Below, piece after piece: positions 7,017 to 15,277 of a DNA stretch of 51,751 nt (position 1 is its first letter; each line of letters opens with the position of its first letter). Location: NCBI GenBank assembly GCA_937897585.1, contig CALCNY010000187.1, positions 1-51,751 of the forward strand, written 5' to 3'. The notes under the pieces are model-generated. The model was not told where the DNA came from and ran no database searches. It saw only the letters and a program-made list of their open reading frames with translations. The position numbers and the translations under genes are program-made. The stretch is from an uncultured Chitinophagaceae bacterium. GTDB lineage: Bacteria > Bacteroidota > Bacteroidia > Chitinophagales > Chitinophagaceae.

Positions 7017-9341
7017 ATGCCCCAATATATAGATGAACTAAATGAACCGCAGCGTACCGCGGTTTTGCACAAAGACGGACCCATAATGATCATTGCCGGA
7101 GCTGGCAGTGGAAAAACAAAAGTGATTACCACTCGAATCGCTCACCTGATGTCAACAGGTGTTGATGCCTTTAATATTTTGGCACTAACGTTTACGAATA
7201 AGGCTGCTGCAGAGATGAAAGAGCGTATCCAAAAAATACTTGGTAACAGCGAAGCTCGTAATTTGTATATCGGAACTTTTCATAGTGTATTCGCACGTAT
7301 TCTGAGAGGGGAAGCTACTAAAATCGGCTACCCTAGTGACTTCACCATTTATGACGGTGATGATGCCAAATCGGTTATCAAAACCATTGTGCGTGAAATG
7401 AATTTGGATGAAAAACATTACAAGCCCAATATCGTTTTAGGCAGAATTTCAAAAGCGAAAAATGCTTTGGTGGGTCCGGAAGAATATGCCAATGACTATC
7501 ATTTACAGCAAGAAGATTACAAAGCCAATCGCCCTGAAATTGGCGCTATTTATAAATCTTATGCAGCCCGTTGTTTTAAAAACGGCGCGATGGATTTCGA
7601 TGATTTACTATTTAAAATGTATGTACTGTTGAGTACATTTCCTGAATGTTTAAGCAAGTTTCAGCATAAGTTTAAATACATCATGATTGATGAGTATCAG
7701 GATACCAATGTGGTGCAATATGAAATTGTGAAACTACTTGGTGCCATGCACGAAAACGTGTGTGTTGTAGGTGATGATGCGCAAAGTATTTATAGCTTCC
7801 GTGGTGCTACAATTGAAAATATACTTCAGTTTCAAAAAGATTATGATGAAATAACTGTTGTAAAATTGGAACAGAATTATAGAAGTACAAAAAACATTCT
7901 AAATGTTGCCAATGAAGTCATCAGTAATAATAAAGGTCAGATTGAAAAGAAATTATTTACTGATAATGTTGAGGGTGAGAAAATAAAATTAATCCGCACC
8001 ATGACGGATAATGACGAGGGGAAAATCGTTGCAGATTCTATACAAGAACTAAAATTGCGCAATCATTATTTCAATCAGGATTTCGCGATTTTATATCGCA
8101 CCAATGCCCAGAGTCGTAGCTATGAGGAATCGTTGAGAAGAATGGGTATCGTATATAAAATTTATGGCGGCTTGAGTTTCTATCAACGTAAAGAGATCAA
8201 GGATTTTATTGCTTATCTCAGATTGATAGTGAATCCAAGAGATGAAGAAGCATTGAAAAGAGTCATCAATTACCCGGCGCGAGGCATTGGAAAAACTTCT
8301 ATTGATAGATTGGTGTTGTTGGCCAATGAGAAAGATTGCAGTGTTTGGGATATTCTCACCAATGCAGCTATGTTTGGTTTCAAGAGTGGCACTTTGGAAA
8401 GCATGGACAATTTTGTAACCATGTTAAAAATGTTTCAAAGTGAAATGGGTAAAAAAAATGCTTATGATTTAGCAGTGATTGTTGGAAAGAGTACAACCAT
8501 TGTAAAGGAATTATTCAATGATAAAACAACAGAAGGTCTTGCCAGATACGAGAACGTACAGGAGTTGTTAAACTCTATCAAAGAATTTACAGAAACGCCG
8601 ATGAATGAAGAAGATGGCGAAGTCGGCGATAAAGGACTCGGTACTTATCTTCAACAAATCTCATTACTAACGGATACAGACAACGATAAAGAAAATGCCG
8701 ATGCCGTGAAACTGATGACCATACATGCTGCTAAAGGTTTGGAATTTCCTGTAGTTTTTGTAGGTGGTTTGGAAGAAACGCTTTTTCCGGGTTCTATGAG
8801 TATTAATACGAGAGAAGAACTTGAAGAAGAAAGAAGATTATTTTATGTAGCCATTACTCGTGCGAAAGCGAAATTGTTTCTAACGTATGCGAATGCACGC
8901 TATCGTTTCGGACAATTACAACAAAATGAGCCCAGCAGATTCTTAGAAGAAATTGATGAGAAATATATAGACAAATCATTTGCAGGTGGGGTGGCAAGAA
9001 ACAACGCATCATCTTGGGCACAGTCAACTGCGCATGAAAGAATGAGGAGAGGATTTGGAAGTCCTGCTGAAAAACAAGCGCCTGTTAAAACTACCTTCAC
9101 TGTTACTCCGGTAAGAACGCAACCAAAAGAACATGTGCCATCAGAAAATTTTGTACCCAGTGATACCAGTTTGTTACAGCAAGGTCATAAAGTAGAGCAT
9201 CAGAAATTCGGATTTGGCGAGGTGAAAAAGCTTGAAGGTGCTAGCCATAATCCAATTGCAACCATATTATTTGATTTGAATGGTGAGAAAAAAATTATGT
9301 TGAATTACGCGAAGTTGAGGATTGTGGAGGAAGCCCCCTAA
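7017..9341 (+). CDS. pcrA: UvrD/PcrA-type ATP-dependent DNA helicase (superfamily 1)
   Basis: The 774-residue product is a 3'-5' SF1A helicase for nucleotide excision and mismatch repair and for removing recombinase filaments. Visible motifs are the Q motif and Walker A (AGAGSGKT, residues 27-34), motif Ia (LTFTNKAAAEMKER), Walker B (DEYQDTN), motif III (DDAQSIYSFRGA), motif IV (QNYRST), motif V (MTIHAAKGLEFPVVF) and motif VI (EERRLFYVAITRA). The C-terminal GHKVEHQKFGFGEVKKLEG segment is the Tudor-like domain that PcrA uses to bind RNA polymerase. Length is normal. The final Ala-Pro and the stop lie in a dispersed palindromic element, so the last residues are probably not ancestral. Confidence 0.95.
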   Translation: MPQYIDELNEPQRTAVLHKDGPIMIIAGAGSGKTKVITTRIAHLMSTGVDAFNILALTFTNKAAAEMKERIQKILGNSEARNLYIGTFHSVFARILRGEATKIGYPSDFTIYDGDDAKSVIKTIVREMNLDEKHYKPNIVLGRISKAKNALVGPEEYANDYHLQQEDYKANRPEIGAIYKSYAARCFKNGAMDFDDLLFKMYVLLSTFPECLSKFQHKFKYIMIDEYQDTNVVQYEIVKLLGAMHENVCVVGDDAQSIYSFRGATIENILQFQKDYDEITVVKLEQNYRSTKNILNVANEVISNNKGQIEKKLFTDNVEGEKIKLIRTMTDNDEGKIVADSIQELKLRNHYFNQDFAILYRTNAQSRSYEESLRRMGIVYKIYGGLSFYQRKEIKDFIAYLRLIVNPRDEEALKRVINYPARGIGKTSIDRLVLLANEKDCSVWDILTNAAMFGFKSGTLESMDNFVTMLKMFQSEMGKKNAYDLAVIVGKSTTIVKELFNDKTTEGLARYENVQELLNSIKEFTETPMNEEDGEVGDKGLGTYLQQISLLTDTDNDKENADAVKLMTIHAAKGLEFPVVFVGGLEETLFPGSMSINTREELEEERRLFYVAITRAKAKLFLTYANARYRFGQLQQNEPSRFLEEIDEKYIDKSFAGGVARNNASSWAQSTAHERMRRGFGSPAEKQAPVKTTFTVTPVRTQPKEHVPSENFVPSDTSLLQQGHKVEHQKFGFGEVKKLEGASHNPIATILFDLNGEKKIMLNYAKLRIVEEAP

Positions 9342-9625
9342 ATCACCTAATGGAGTGGCCCCCTAAATCCCCCAAAGGGGGACTTTGATTGTGTTTTTTG
9401 CCCTTGTTGGTCTTATGACCAACAAAAAAAGATTAGCCACGAATTCACGAATGGGTTTCACGCAAGGTTCGCAAAGGAGCAAAGACGCGATTGTTTTTTG
9501 TCACAAGGACGCTAAGGCACAAAGATTCACAAAGTCGATAATTCTGATTGCTCCCCTCTAATTCTTGGACTTCCCCCTTTGGGGGATTAAGGGGGCTTGG
9601 GGTTTGGGGTGAGACTAATAAATAT
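9333..9625 (-). repeat. Mosaic intergenic repeat with GTTGGTC hairpin
   Basis: It starts with two GCCCCCTAAATC elements on the plus strand (9333 and 9357). Reverse-oriented modules follow: a hairpin GTTGGTC-TTAT-GACCAAC flanked by T and A runs (9404-9428), GCCACGAATTCACGAAT (9436), a CACGCAAGGTTCGCAAAGG stretch (9460), GTCACAAGGACGCTAAGGC (9500), CAAAGATTCACAAAGTCG (9520), TGATTGCTCCCCTCT (9545) and TTCCCCCTTTGGGGGATTAA (9571) ending in a GGGGTGAG module. The order mirrors the copy at 5400-5598. The region holds no gene. Confidence 0.8.
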
Positions 9626-9659
9626 CCTTTTTCGCAAATACTCTCTCATTTGATTGAAT

Positions 9660-9667
9660 TAAATTTG
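9660..9667 (+). promoter_or_regulatory. Candidate -7 promoter element of the NifU-like gene
   Basis: TAAATTTG is an exact TAnnTTTG match 22 bases before the ATG, leaving a predicted leader of about 16 bases. It lies just outside the mosaic repeat that fills the upstream region. Confidence 0.4.
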
Positions 9668-9689
9668 TCCCCACAATAAACAAAGAACA

Positions 9690-10289
9690 ATGATAAAGAC
9701 AGGCAATCCGGTAATCAGTATTTACACAGAAATGACTCCCAATCCGGAAACGATGAAATTTGTAGCCAATAAGTTATTATATCCGGGTAAAAGCATTGAT
9801 TTTCCGGATGAAAGCAGCGCCAAGCCCTCTCCGCTGGCACAGGAATTATTTAGTTTTCCCTTTATCAAATCAGTATTTATCGCCAGCAATTTTGTAACGT
9901 TAACCAAATCCTCTGAAACTGAAGACTGGCAGGATATGATTCCAACGGTAAAGCAATTTCTCAAAGAATACCTCGAAGAAGGAAAAGCGGTTGTTAATGA
10001 AGACGAAGTGGTTAAAATCAAATTGGAAAGCAGCAATGAAATCAGTGCTGATGATAATGACGTAGTAAAAAGAATTAAAGAATTACTTGAAAATTACGTG
10101 AAGCCAGCTGTGGAAATGGATGGCGGCGCCATACAATTTAAAAGCTTTGAAGATGGAAAGGTAAACCTGATGTTGCAAGGAAGTTGTAGTGGTTGTCCTT
10201 CTTCAATGATTACTTTGAAAGCAGGTATTGAGGGTATGATGAAGAGAATGATTCCTGAAGTAAAAGAAGTGGTGGCTGAAGCTGAGTAA
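9690..10289 (+). CDS. NifU family Fe-S cluster scaffold/carrier (Nfu type)
   Basis: The 199-residue product has the two-domain layout of Nfu proteins. An N-terminal Nfu domain (about residues 8-95, starting IYTEMTPNPETMKFVANK) is followed by a C-terminal NifU domain (about 115-190). Cys166 and Cys169 in CSGCPSS form the CxxC that holds a [4Fe-4S] cluster between two subunits. The protein delivers clusters to apo-enzymes. It stands alone here, without suf or isc genes nearby, which is common. A 50-bp perfect palindrome lies 17 bases after the stop codon and probably ends the transcript. Confidence 0.93.
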   Translation: MIKTGNPVISIYTEMTPNPETMKFVANKLLYPGKSIDFPDESSAKPSPLAQELFSFPFIKSVFIASNFVTLTKSSETEDWQDMIPTVKQFLKEYLEEGKAVVNEDEVVKIKLESSNEISADDNDVVKRIKELLENYVKPAVEMDGGAIQFKSFEDGKVNLMLQGSCSGCPSSMITLKAGIEGMMKRMIPEVKEVVAEAE

Positions 10290-10306
10290 TTCAAATCGTT
10301 TTTTCT

Positions 10307-10356
10307 CCAAAATATACAATGCGCGGGCCTTAAGGCCCGCGCATTGTATATTTTGG
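10307..10356. terminator. 50-bp perfect palindrome, probable bidirectional terminator
   Basis: Two 25-base arms are exactly complementary with no unpaired centre (centre CTTAAG). The inner half is G/C-rich (GCGCGGGCC) and the outer half AT-rich (CCAAAATATA). As RNA it would form a very stable hairpin; the flanking TTTTCTCC and TTTTGG give only short U runs. It follows the NifU-like gene by 17 bases and precedes pnuC by 40. Perfect symmetry at this length is more than a terminator needs. Confidence 0.7.
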
Positions 10357-10396
10357 AATATCTTCGCTTATAAATTAAAGTACTTCAAAAATAGGA

Positions 10397-11005
10397 ATGG
10401 GTATAAACCAAATCTGGCAACAATTCTCAGAAAACGTCATTCAAACCCGTTGGGAAGAATGGCTAAGTACGGCTTTACAGGTTGCGAGTGTTTGGTATGC
10501 CAAGAAGAATAACGTACTCGTATATCCGACAGGAATCATTGGCGTATTGTTGGCATCTTATATTTATTATTTCATTTCTAATCCGCCATTATACGCAGAT
10601 GCTATTTTGAATATTTATTATTTTTTCATGAGTATTTATGGTTGGTACAATTGGGTGCAGAAAAAAAATGAACAATTGGTTTTTCCAATCAGCTGGTGTG
10701 ATAAAAAAGAGTTGTCCATTGGCATAGGGATTTTTATTTTCTTTTGGGGATTGATTTATTACATGTTGATTAGCATTACGAATAGCAACACGCCAGTATT
10801 AGATTCTTTGGTTTCTTCAACTGCAGTAATTTCTATGTGGTGGATGGCCAAAAGAAAAATGGAAAACTGGATTGCATGGATTGTTTCAAACATTGTTGCC
10901 ATTCCATTGAATTTCTATAAGGGTTTCATGTTGTTTACGTTGATGTACATTTTGTTTTTAGGGTTGGCGGTTTCGGGTTATAAAGAGTGGAAGAAGAAAA
11001 TTTAA
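10397..11005 (+). CDS. pnuC: Nicotinamide riboside/NMN transporter PnuC
   Basis: The 202-residue product has about seven membrane helices and the PnuC family pattern. It shows IEWLST-like WEEWLSTALQVASVWYAKK at the start, an SIYGWYNWVQKKN segment after the third helix, and KRKMENWIAWIVSNIVAIP near the sixth, with conserved Trp and Asn residues that line the vitamin site in the family. PnuC proteins take up nicotinamide riboside by facilitated diffusion, and some relatives carry thiamine or riboflavin. The kinase gene 23 bases downstream, which would trap riboside by phosphorylation, supports nicotinamide riboside. An AGGAATG sequence is at the start. Confidence 0.9.
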   Translation: MGINQIWQQFSENVIQTRWEEWLSTALQVASVWYAKKNNVLVYPTGIIGVLLASYIYYFISNPPLYADAILNIYYFFMSIYGWYNWVQKKNEQLVFPISWCDKKELSIGIGIFIFFWGLIYYMLISITNSNTPVLDSLVSSTAVISMWWMAKRKMENWIAWIVSNIVAIPLNFYKGFMLFTLMYILFLGLAVSGYKEWKKKI

Positions 11006-11028
11006 AAGTAAAAATTCAAAAGTAAAAA

Positions 11029-11640
11029 ATGAGTGAGTGTATTATCAAGGTAGTAGTCATTGGTCCTGAGTCGACAGGAAAGAGTACGCTTTGTGAAAAA
11101 TTAGCTGCTCATTACAAAACAATTTGGGTGCAGGAATATGCCAGAGAATATTTAATAAAAAACGGAAACGCATATACGCAACAAGATTTGCTCACCATCG
11201 CCAAAGGGCAGATTGAAAATGAAGAAAAAGCCATTCAACAACTATCCAACAATCAATTCCCAAACAATAAACAACGAACAACAAACCAAGGACAAACAAA
11301 CAACGCCCAACCCCAAACTCCAAACAAAAAACTATTAATTATCGACACCGACATGCACGTCATGAAAATCTGGAGTGAATTTGTATTTAATACCTGCAAT
11401 CATTTTATTTTGAATCAAATCGCCTCTAGAGAATATCATGCTTATTTACTTTGTGAACCTGATATTGATTGGGTAAAAGATGAACTGAGGGAATATCCTG
11501 ATTTGAAAACAAGAGAAATTTTATTTCATCATTATAAGGATTTACTGGTACATCAGCATTGTGCCTGGACAATCATTAACGGAGGTTATGACACAAGATT
11601 TCAAAAAGCGATAGCTTACATTGATAGCCTATTTCAATAA
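11029..11640 (+). CDS. NadR-like nicotinamide riboside kinase/ATPase
   Basis: The 203-residue product has a P-loop (GPESTGKST, residues 12-20) and the following REYL and DTD motifs of the AAA_28 family that forms the ribosylnicotinamide kinase domain of NadR. The N-terminal DNA-binding and NMN adenylyltransferase domains of full NadR are absent. It would phosphorylate nicotinamide riboside to NMN after uptake by the adjacent PnuC. Residues 72-100 are a low-complexity Asn/Gln/Thr/Pro stretch with no family counterpart, encoded by A/C-rich sequence like intergenic repeats in this window. Its last 12 bases overlap the convergent mtgA gene. Confidence 0.85.
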   Translation: MSECIIKVVVIGPESTGKSTLCEKLAAHYKTIWVQEYAREYLIKNGNAYTQQDLLTIAKGQIENEEKAIQQLSNNQFPNNKQRTTNQGQTNNAQPQTPNKKLLIIDTDMHVMKIWSEFVFNTCNHFILNQIASREYHAYLLCEPDIDWVKDELREYPDLKTREILFHHYKDLLVHQHCAWTIINGGYDTRFQKAIAYIDSLFQ

Positions 11641-12324
11641 AGCTTCAATATCTGGATCACCATCGAGATTATTCATTTGAGTCAAGATTCTGTTTGAACG
11701 ATAACTAACGTACTTGCTTAAAGGTACAACTGTAAATTTTTTAGGATTGGGCAAACAAGCCGCTATCATGGCAGCTTCTTTTCTTGTCAATTGAGCAGCA
11801 TTTTTATTGAAATATTTTTTGGCGGCGGCCTGCACACCATAAACGCCACTGCCCATTTCTGCTACATTGAGGTAAGTTTCAAGAATTCGTTCTTTGCCCC
11901 ATATTTTCTCAATCATAAAAGTGAAATACACTTCAAGTCCTTTTCTGAAGAAACCACCATGCTGCCATAAAAAAACATTTTTTGCAGTTTGCTGACTAAT
12001 GGTACTGGCACCACGAGTTTTGGTGGGATGTTTTTCATTATACTTCATTGCCTTTTTAATAGCTTTTACATCAAATCCATCATGGTCGGGGAAAAGCTGG
12101 TCCTCTGAAGCCATAACAGCCAATTTGATATTAGGTCCCATTTCATTATAATCAATATAATCTCTCTCAAAACCATAGCCCTCAATCGCATTAACTGCGT
12201 GTGTAATGGTAATAGGCGGGTTGATCCATTTACAGAAAAAAATATAAACGAATTGTCCAATAAATAAAATAAGAAAGAGTTTTTTTATAAACCTCCAAAA
12301 AACGCTTTTCTTTTTTTCTGTCAT
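11629..12324 (-). CDS. mtgA: Monofunctional biosynthetic peptidoglycan transglycosylase
   Basis: The 231-residue product has one membrane anchor (about residues 14-32) and a GT51 glycosyltransferase domain that polymerises lipid II into glycan strands on the periplasmic side. The catalytic Glu74 is in the ASEDQLFPDHDGFD motif. GASTISQQTAKNVFLW and KERILETYLNVAEMG are further GT51 motifs, the latter with the second Glu. No transpeptidase domain follows, which separates it from class A PBPs. It is convergent with and overlaps the NadR-like gene by 12 bases. Confidence 0.95.
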   Translation of the reverse strand: MTEKKKSVFWRFIKKLFLILFIGQFVYIFFCKWINPPITITHAVNAIEGYGFERDYIDYNEMGPNIKLAVMASEDQLFPDHDGFDVKAIKKAMKYNEKHPTKTRGASTISQQTAKNVFLWQHGGFFRKGLEVYFTFMIEKIWGKERILETYLNVAEMGSGVYGVQAAAKKYFNKNAAQLTRKEAAMIAACLPNPKKFTVVPLSKYVSYRSNRILTQMNNLDGDPDIEALLK

Positions 12325-12361
12325 GCTTTGTTAATTTTATAAAGTTCTAATGAATGTGTGA

Positions 12362-12907
12362 TCATTTCATTTTGACATATTGCAATCTGTAATTCCTTTT
12401 TCCAATAATAACATTTTTAGGTTTTATTTTACTCAGAAAAAAACCTATCACGCTAAGCCCTGAACCTGCAATTAAAAGTTGCGGACTAAATTTTTCTTTA
12501 TCTGCAAGATATACAACGCCACTTGCTGCTGTAAGTAAAATGCCACCACCAAGCAAAGTGGCTCCACTGGCAGACCAATCAAAATTGTCTTTTGATTTTT
12601 TAATAATGCTTAAAATATCTTTATAATGATAAGCATAATGAAAGCTTCCCAGGGTATCAATAACATAAAAGCCCATACTTGTCATGCTTTTGCTGATTAA
12701 AAATTCCTGTAAAAAAATTGAATCGTTTTGTATTTTATTTATAGTTGCATTTTTGTAAATACCTGATTTTGTAATCAATTCAATATTCACACCAGCATAA
12801 TAAGATTTGATTGTCTTGTTGTGTTTTTTGAGCAACAAAAAATCAGCCGATTGCGCATCAGCTGTATGAGAAAACAAAATCAAAAGAAAGAAAAAAATAT
12901 ATTTCAA
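12362..12907 (-). CDS. Conserved hypothetical protein with signal peptide and two membrane segments
   Basis: The 181-residue product has a signal peptide (about residues 1-18, ending Ala-Asp-Ala-Gln). A soluble domain of about 95 residues follows, with beta-rich character (INKIQNDSIFLQE, IDTLGSFHYAYHYKDI). Two hydrophobic segments lie at about 117-134 and 143-160, before a basic C-terminus. I do not recognise the family; such proteins are frequent in this phylum. The only plausible start is a TTG three bases after the LysE-family stop codon, so the two genes are likely co-transcribed and translationally coupled. Confidence 0.6.
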   Translation of the reverse strand: MKYIFFFLLILFSHTADAQSADFLLLKKHNKTIKSYYAGVNIELITKSGIYKNATINKIQNDSIFLQEFLISKSMTSMGFYVIDTLGSFHYAYHYKDILSIIKKSKDNFDWSASGATLLGGGILLTAASGVVYLADKEKFSPQLLIAGSGLSVIGFFLSKIKPKNVIIGKRNYRLQYVKMK

Positions 12908-12910
12908 AAA

Positions 12911-13546
12911 TTAATTGTTTTGAGTGGAATGATAAACCGCACCTAACAGTAACGCTAAGCCGAAGGCGATGAATAATAAGCCTGAGATTTTATTGATGAT
13001 ACTGATATTTTTGTTGGTGAGTTTGTTTCTAAGTTTTCCGGCGAGATTTATTTTTGCCACATCGGCACTCATATTTAGGGCAAGACAGATGGCAAAAATT
13101 ATCACCCGTTCATCAAAAGTATTGGAGATGGCTTTTGTGGATGCAGCAATCCAAAGTGCTATTACTGCAGGATTGAGTGTATTGATTAAAAAACCGGTGA
13201 TGAATAATTTTGCATGGGTAGTACCGGCAATTTTTACGCCATTATCCATTTCTTCTTTGGTGTGGTATTTTTTGAAGAACAGATAAAAAATGCCTAAACC
13301 AATAAGGAACAGACCACCACAGAGTCCTATTTGTTTTTTATATACAATCATCTCTCCAAGAAATCCTCCGAAAATATTTGCAGTAATTACCCAGATGATG
13401 TCGCTGAGCCAAACGCCACTGATGAAATAAAAAGCACTTGAAATGCCGTAGTTAATTCTTAATTTGATTATCGTAAACACAACCGGCCCAACAGAAAATA
13501 CCAATGCCATGCCCAAAAGCAAGCCTGAGATAATGGCATCTGTCAT
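12911..13546 (-). CDS. LysE family amino-acid/metabolite exporter
   Basis: The 211-residue product has six predicted membrane helices and typical LysE-family features. These are GLLLGMALVFSVGPVVFTII at the first helix, a GVWLSDIIW segment with an acidic residue, and GFLINTLNPAVIALWIA with the conserved Asn-Pro pair at the fourth helix. The family exports amino acids such as lysine, threonine or homoserine lactones, and the substrate cannot be read from the sequence. It is followed by the hypothetical membrane protein with a 3-base gap; the GH3-like gene upstream ends 21 bases before its ATG. Confidence 0.85.
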   Translation of the reverse strand: MTDAIISGLLLGMALVFSVGPVVFTIIKLRINYGISSAFYFISGVWLSDIIWVITANIFGGFLGEMIVYKKQIGLCGGLFLIGLGIFYLFFKKYHTKEEMDNGVKIAGTTHAKLFITGFLINTLNPAVIALWIAASTKAISNTFDERVIIFAICLALNMSADVAKINLAGKLRNKLTNKNISIINKISGLLFIAFGLALLLGAVYHSTQNN

Positions 13547-13567
13547 GTGAATTGTATTGTTGTTTGT

Positions 13568-15103
13568 TTATAAATAAGATTGCTCGGATAAAAAATGTTG
13601 CCAGTCTGCAAGCATTTTACCTTTCAATACTCTGGGAAATTTATGTTGGCCGCCTACTTTTCCTTTCTTGGTCAAAAAGTCCATAAAAGCTTTTTCGGGC
13701 AATGCTTTTACCATAATCGCTTTCAATGCATGCTTTCTTTCCACTTCATAATCATCATTGAGCATTTTTAATTTCTCGTCAATTTTCTCAGTCAGTAATT
13801 TTTCATCTATTGCATCGTCGGAGGCAACATACCATTGGTGAGCGAAGAAGTTACCGTAAGGGATACCCGAAACCGTAAATTCAGGAATATACACATTTAA
13901 TTCTTCGCATGCCATTTCAATAGCACGGTTCATATTGTCAACACTGAGATGTTCGCCAACCAGGCTTAAAAAATGTTTCGTTCTGCCGGTGATGATAATT
14001 TCATTTTTTTCTTTATCGATAAGTCTTATTGTGTCTCCAATAGCATAACGCCAGGCACCTGCATTGGTGCTGATGAGAATGGCATAATCTTTATTTTCTT
14101 CAATTTCATGAATCATAAAAGCTTCATGTTGTTCAAGAATATTGCCTTCGGAATCAAAATTATTATCGTCAAATGGAACAAATTCAAAAAAGATATTGTT
14201 GTTTAATGCCAGCTGCATGCCTCTGGTGTCTTGTCGGCTCTGGTAAGCCAGAAAGCCCTCGCTGGCAAGATAAGTTTCTATATAAGTGACGGGCTTGCCG
14301 AATAATCTTTCAAATCCTTTTTTATATGGTTCCATCGCCACACCACCATGAACATAAAAGGCAAGGTTGGGCCAGATATCATGAATTGTATTGAGTTTGT
14401 ATGTTTCAATTATTTTTTCCATGCACAGCTGAAGCCAGGCGGGTACGCCTACAATGAAACCGATGTCCCAGGTGGGTGCTTTTTCAACAATCTCTTCGAT
14501 TTTCTTGCTCCAGTCTTTTTCCTTGGCAATTTTTTTACCGGGCTTGTACAAGCCAAGACCTTGAAACCAGAAAGGAATATTTTTTTGCTGAATACCGCTA
14601 AGATCTCCGGCAAAATAAGTGGCACCTTTTTGCAATTGCGTGCTGCCGCCAAGCATCAACCAACCTTTGCCTATGGCGCTTTTGGGAACATTTTCATATT
14701 TGGCAAGGCTCAGCAGTTGTTTGAAGCTGGTGATGGTGTTGCTTCTGATCAACTCTTTGGTGATAGGAATGTATTTGCTTGCCGCTTCACTGGTTCCACT
14801 GCTCAAGGCAAAGTATTTAATAATACCTGGCCAGCAAACATCCGGAGTACCTTCAAGGGTCTTGTGCCACCAATCTTTGTAGATTTTGTCGTAGTTATAA
14901 GTTGGAACATGTTGCTGAAATTTTTTTCCGGGATGTTTACTGAATAAAATCTCATCGAACTTGTATTGTTGCCCAAATGCTGTGAACCTGGCTTTGCGCA
15001 GCAATTTCTTCAACACCCTGATTTGCTGCCTTCTGGCATCACGAACAGGAATATTGAGCGCTTTCGCTATGGTAGCCGGTATTTTAATATCAAAAATAGC
15101 CAT
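13568..15103 (-). CDS. GH3 auxin-responsive promoter family protein (acyl-acid-amido synthetase-like)
   Basis: The product (511 residues from the ATG at 15103) belongs to the GH3 family (PF03321) of the adenylate-forming enzyme superfamily. In plants these conjugate auxin or jasmonate to amino acids; the bacterial substrate is unknown. Visible features are ALSSGTSEAASKYIP (the P-loop-like ATP motif), YIETYLASEGFLAYQ and the YAIGDTIRLID segment with the conserved Tyr and Asp. The ORF extends nine codons upstream to 15130, but a TATATTTG promoter element overlaps that ATG. The inner start is therefore preferred. Confidence 0.85.
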   Translation of the reverse strand: MAIFDIKIPATIAKALNIPVRDARRQQIRVLKKLLRKARFTAFGQQYKFDEILFSKHPGKKFQQHVPTYNYDKIYKDWWHKTLEGTPDVCWPGIIKYFALSSGTSEAASKYIPITKELIRSNTITSFKQLLSLAKYENVPKSAIGKGWLMLGGSTQLQKGATYFAGDLSGIQQKNIPFWFQGLGLYKPGKKIAKEKDWSKKIEEIVEKAPTWDIGFIVGVPAWLQLCMEKIIETYKLNTIHDIWPNLAFYVHGGVAMEPYKKGFERLFGKPVTYIETYLASEGFLAYQSRQDTRGMQLALNNNIFFEFVPFDDNNFDSEGNILEQHEAFMIHEIEENKDYAILISTNAGAWRYAIGDTIRLIDKEKNEIIITGRTKHFLSLVGEHLSVDNMNRAIEMACEELNVYIPEFTVSGIPYGNFFAHQWYVASDDAIDEKLLTEKIDEKLKMLNDDYEVERKHALKAIMVKALPEKAFMDFLTKKGKVGGQHKFPRVLKGKMLADWQHFLSEQSYL

Positions 15104-15127
15104 CAGGTCTTTATTGAAAAAAGTATG

Positions 15128-15135
15128 CAAATATA
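15128..15135 (-). promoter_or_regulatory. Candidate -7 promoter element of the GH3-like gene
   Basis: On the minus strand the sequence reads TATATTTG, an exact TAnnTTTG match 24 bases before the preferred start codon. Transcription would start near 15121, downstream of the longer ORF's ATG at 15130, and this decides for the inner start. Confidence 0.4.
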
Positions 15136-15177
15136 AATTTTCTTGGGCAGAGCAGCTACAATTAAAGGTTTAAATTG

Positions 15178-15212
15178 ATTGAAGCAAATTCAGCTAAAAA
15201 TAAGTAGGTTTG
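15178..15212 (+). promoter_or_regulatory. Candidate promoter of the S46 peptidase gene
   Basis: An ATTG at 15178-15181 and TAGGTTTG at 15205-15212 resemble the -33 and -7 elements of Bacteroidota housekeeping promoters, with a rather long 23-base spacer. The predicted leader is about 58 bases. Confidence 0.35.
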
Positions 15213-15277
15213 TTCTCGCAAAAAATGGATATGGTCAATCGCTATTATCTGAAAATTAAAAATCTAAAACTCAAAAA

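Noticed and set aside
6825..7025. Minus-strand reading frame rich in Asp-Arg-Leu repeats
   Set aside because: It is the translation of the 9-bp repeat array and overlaps the helicase start; no domain or start context supports it.
15104..15130. Upstream ATG of the GH3-like protein
   Set aside because: The -7 promoter motif overlaps it, so a transcript would start downstream.
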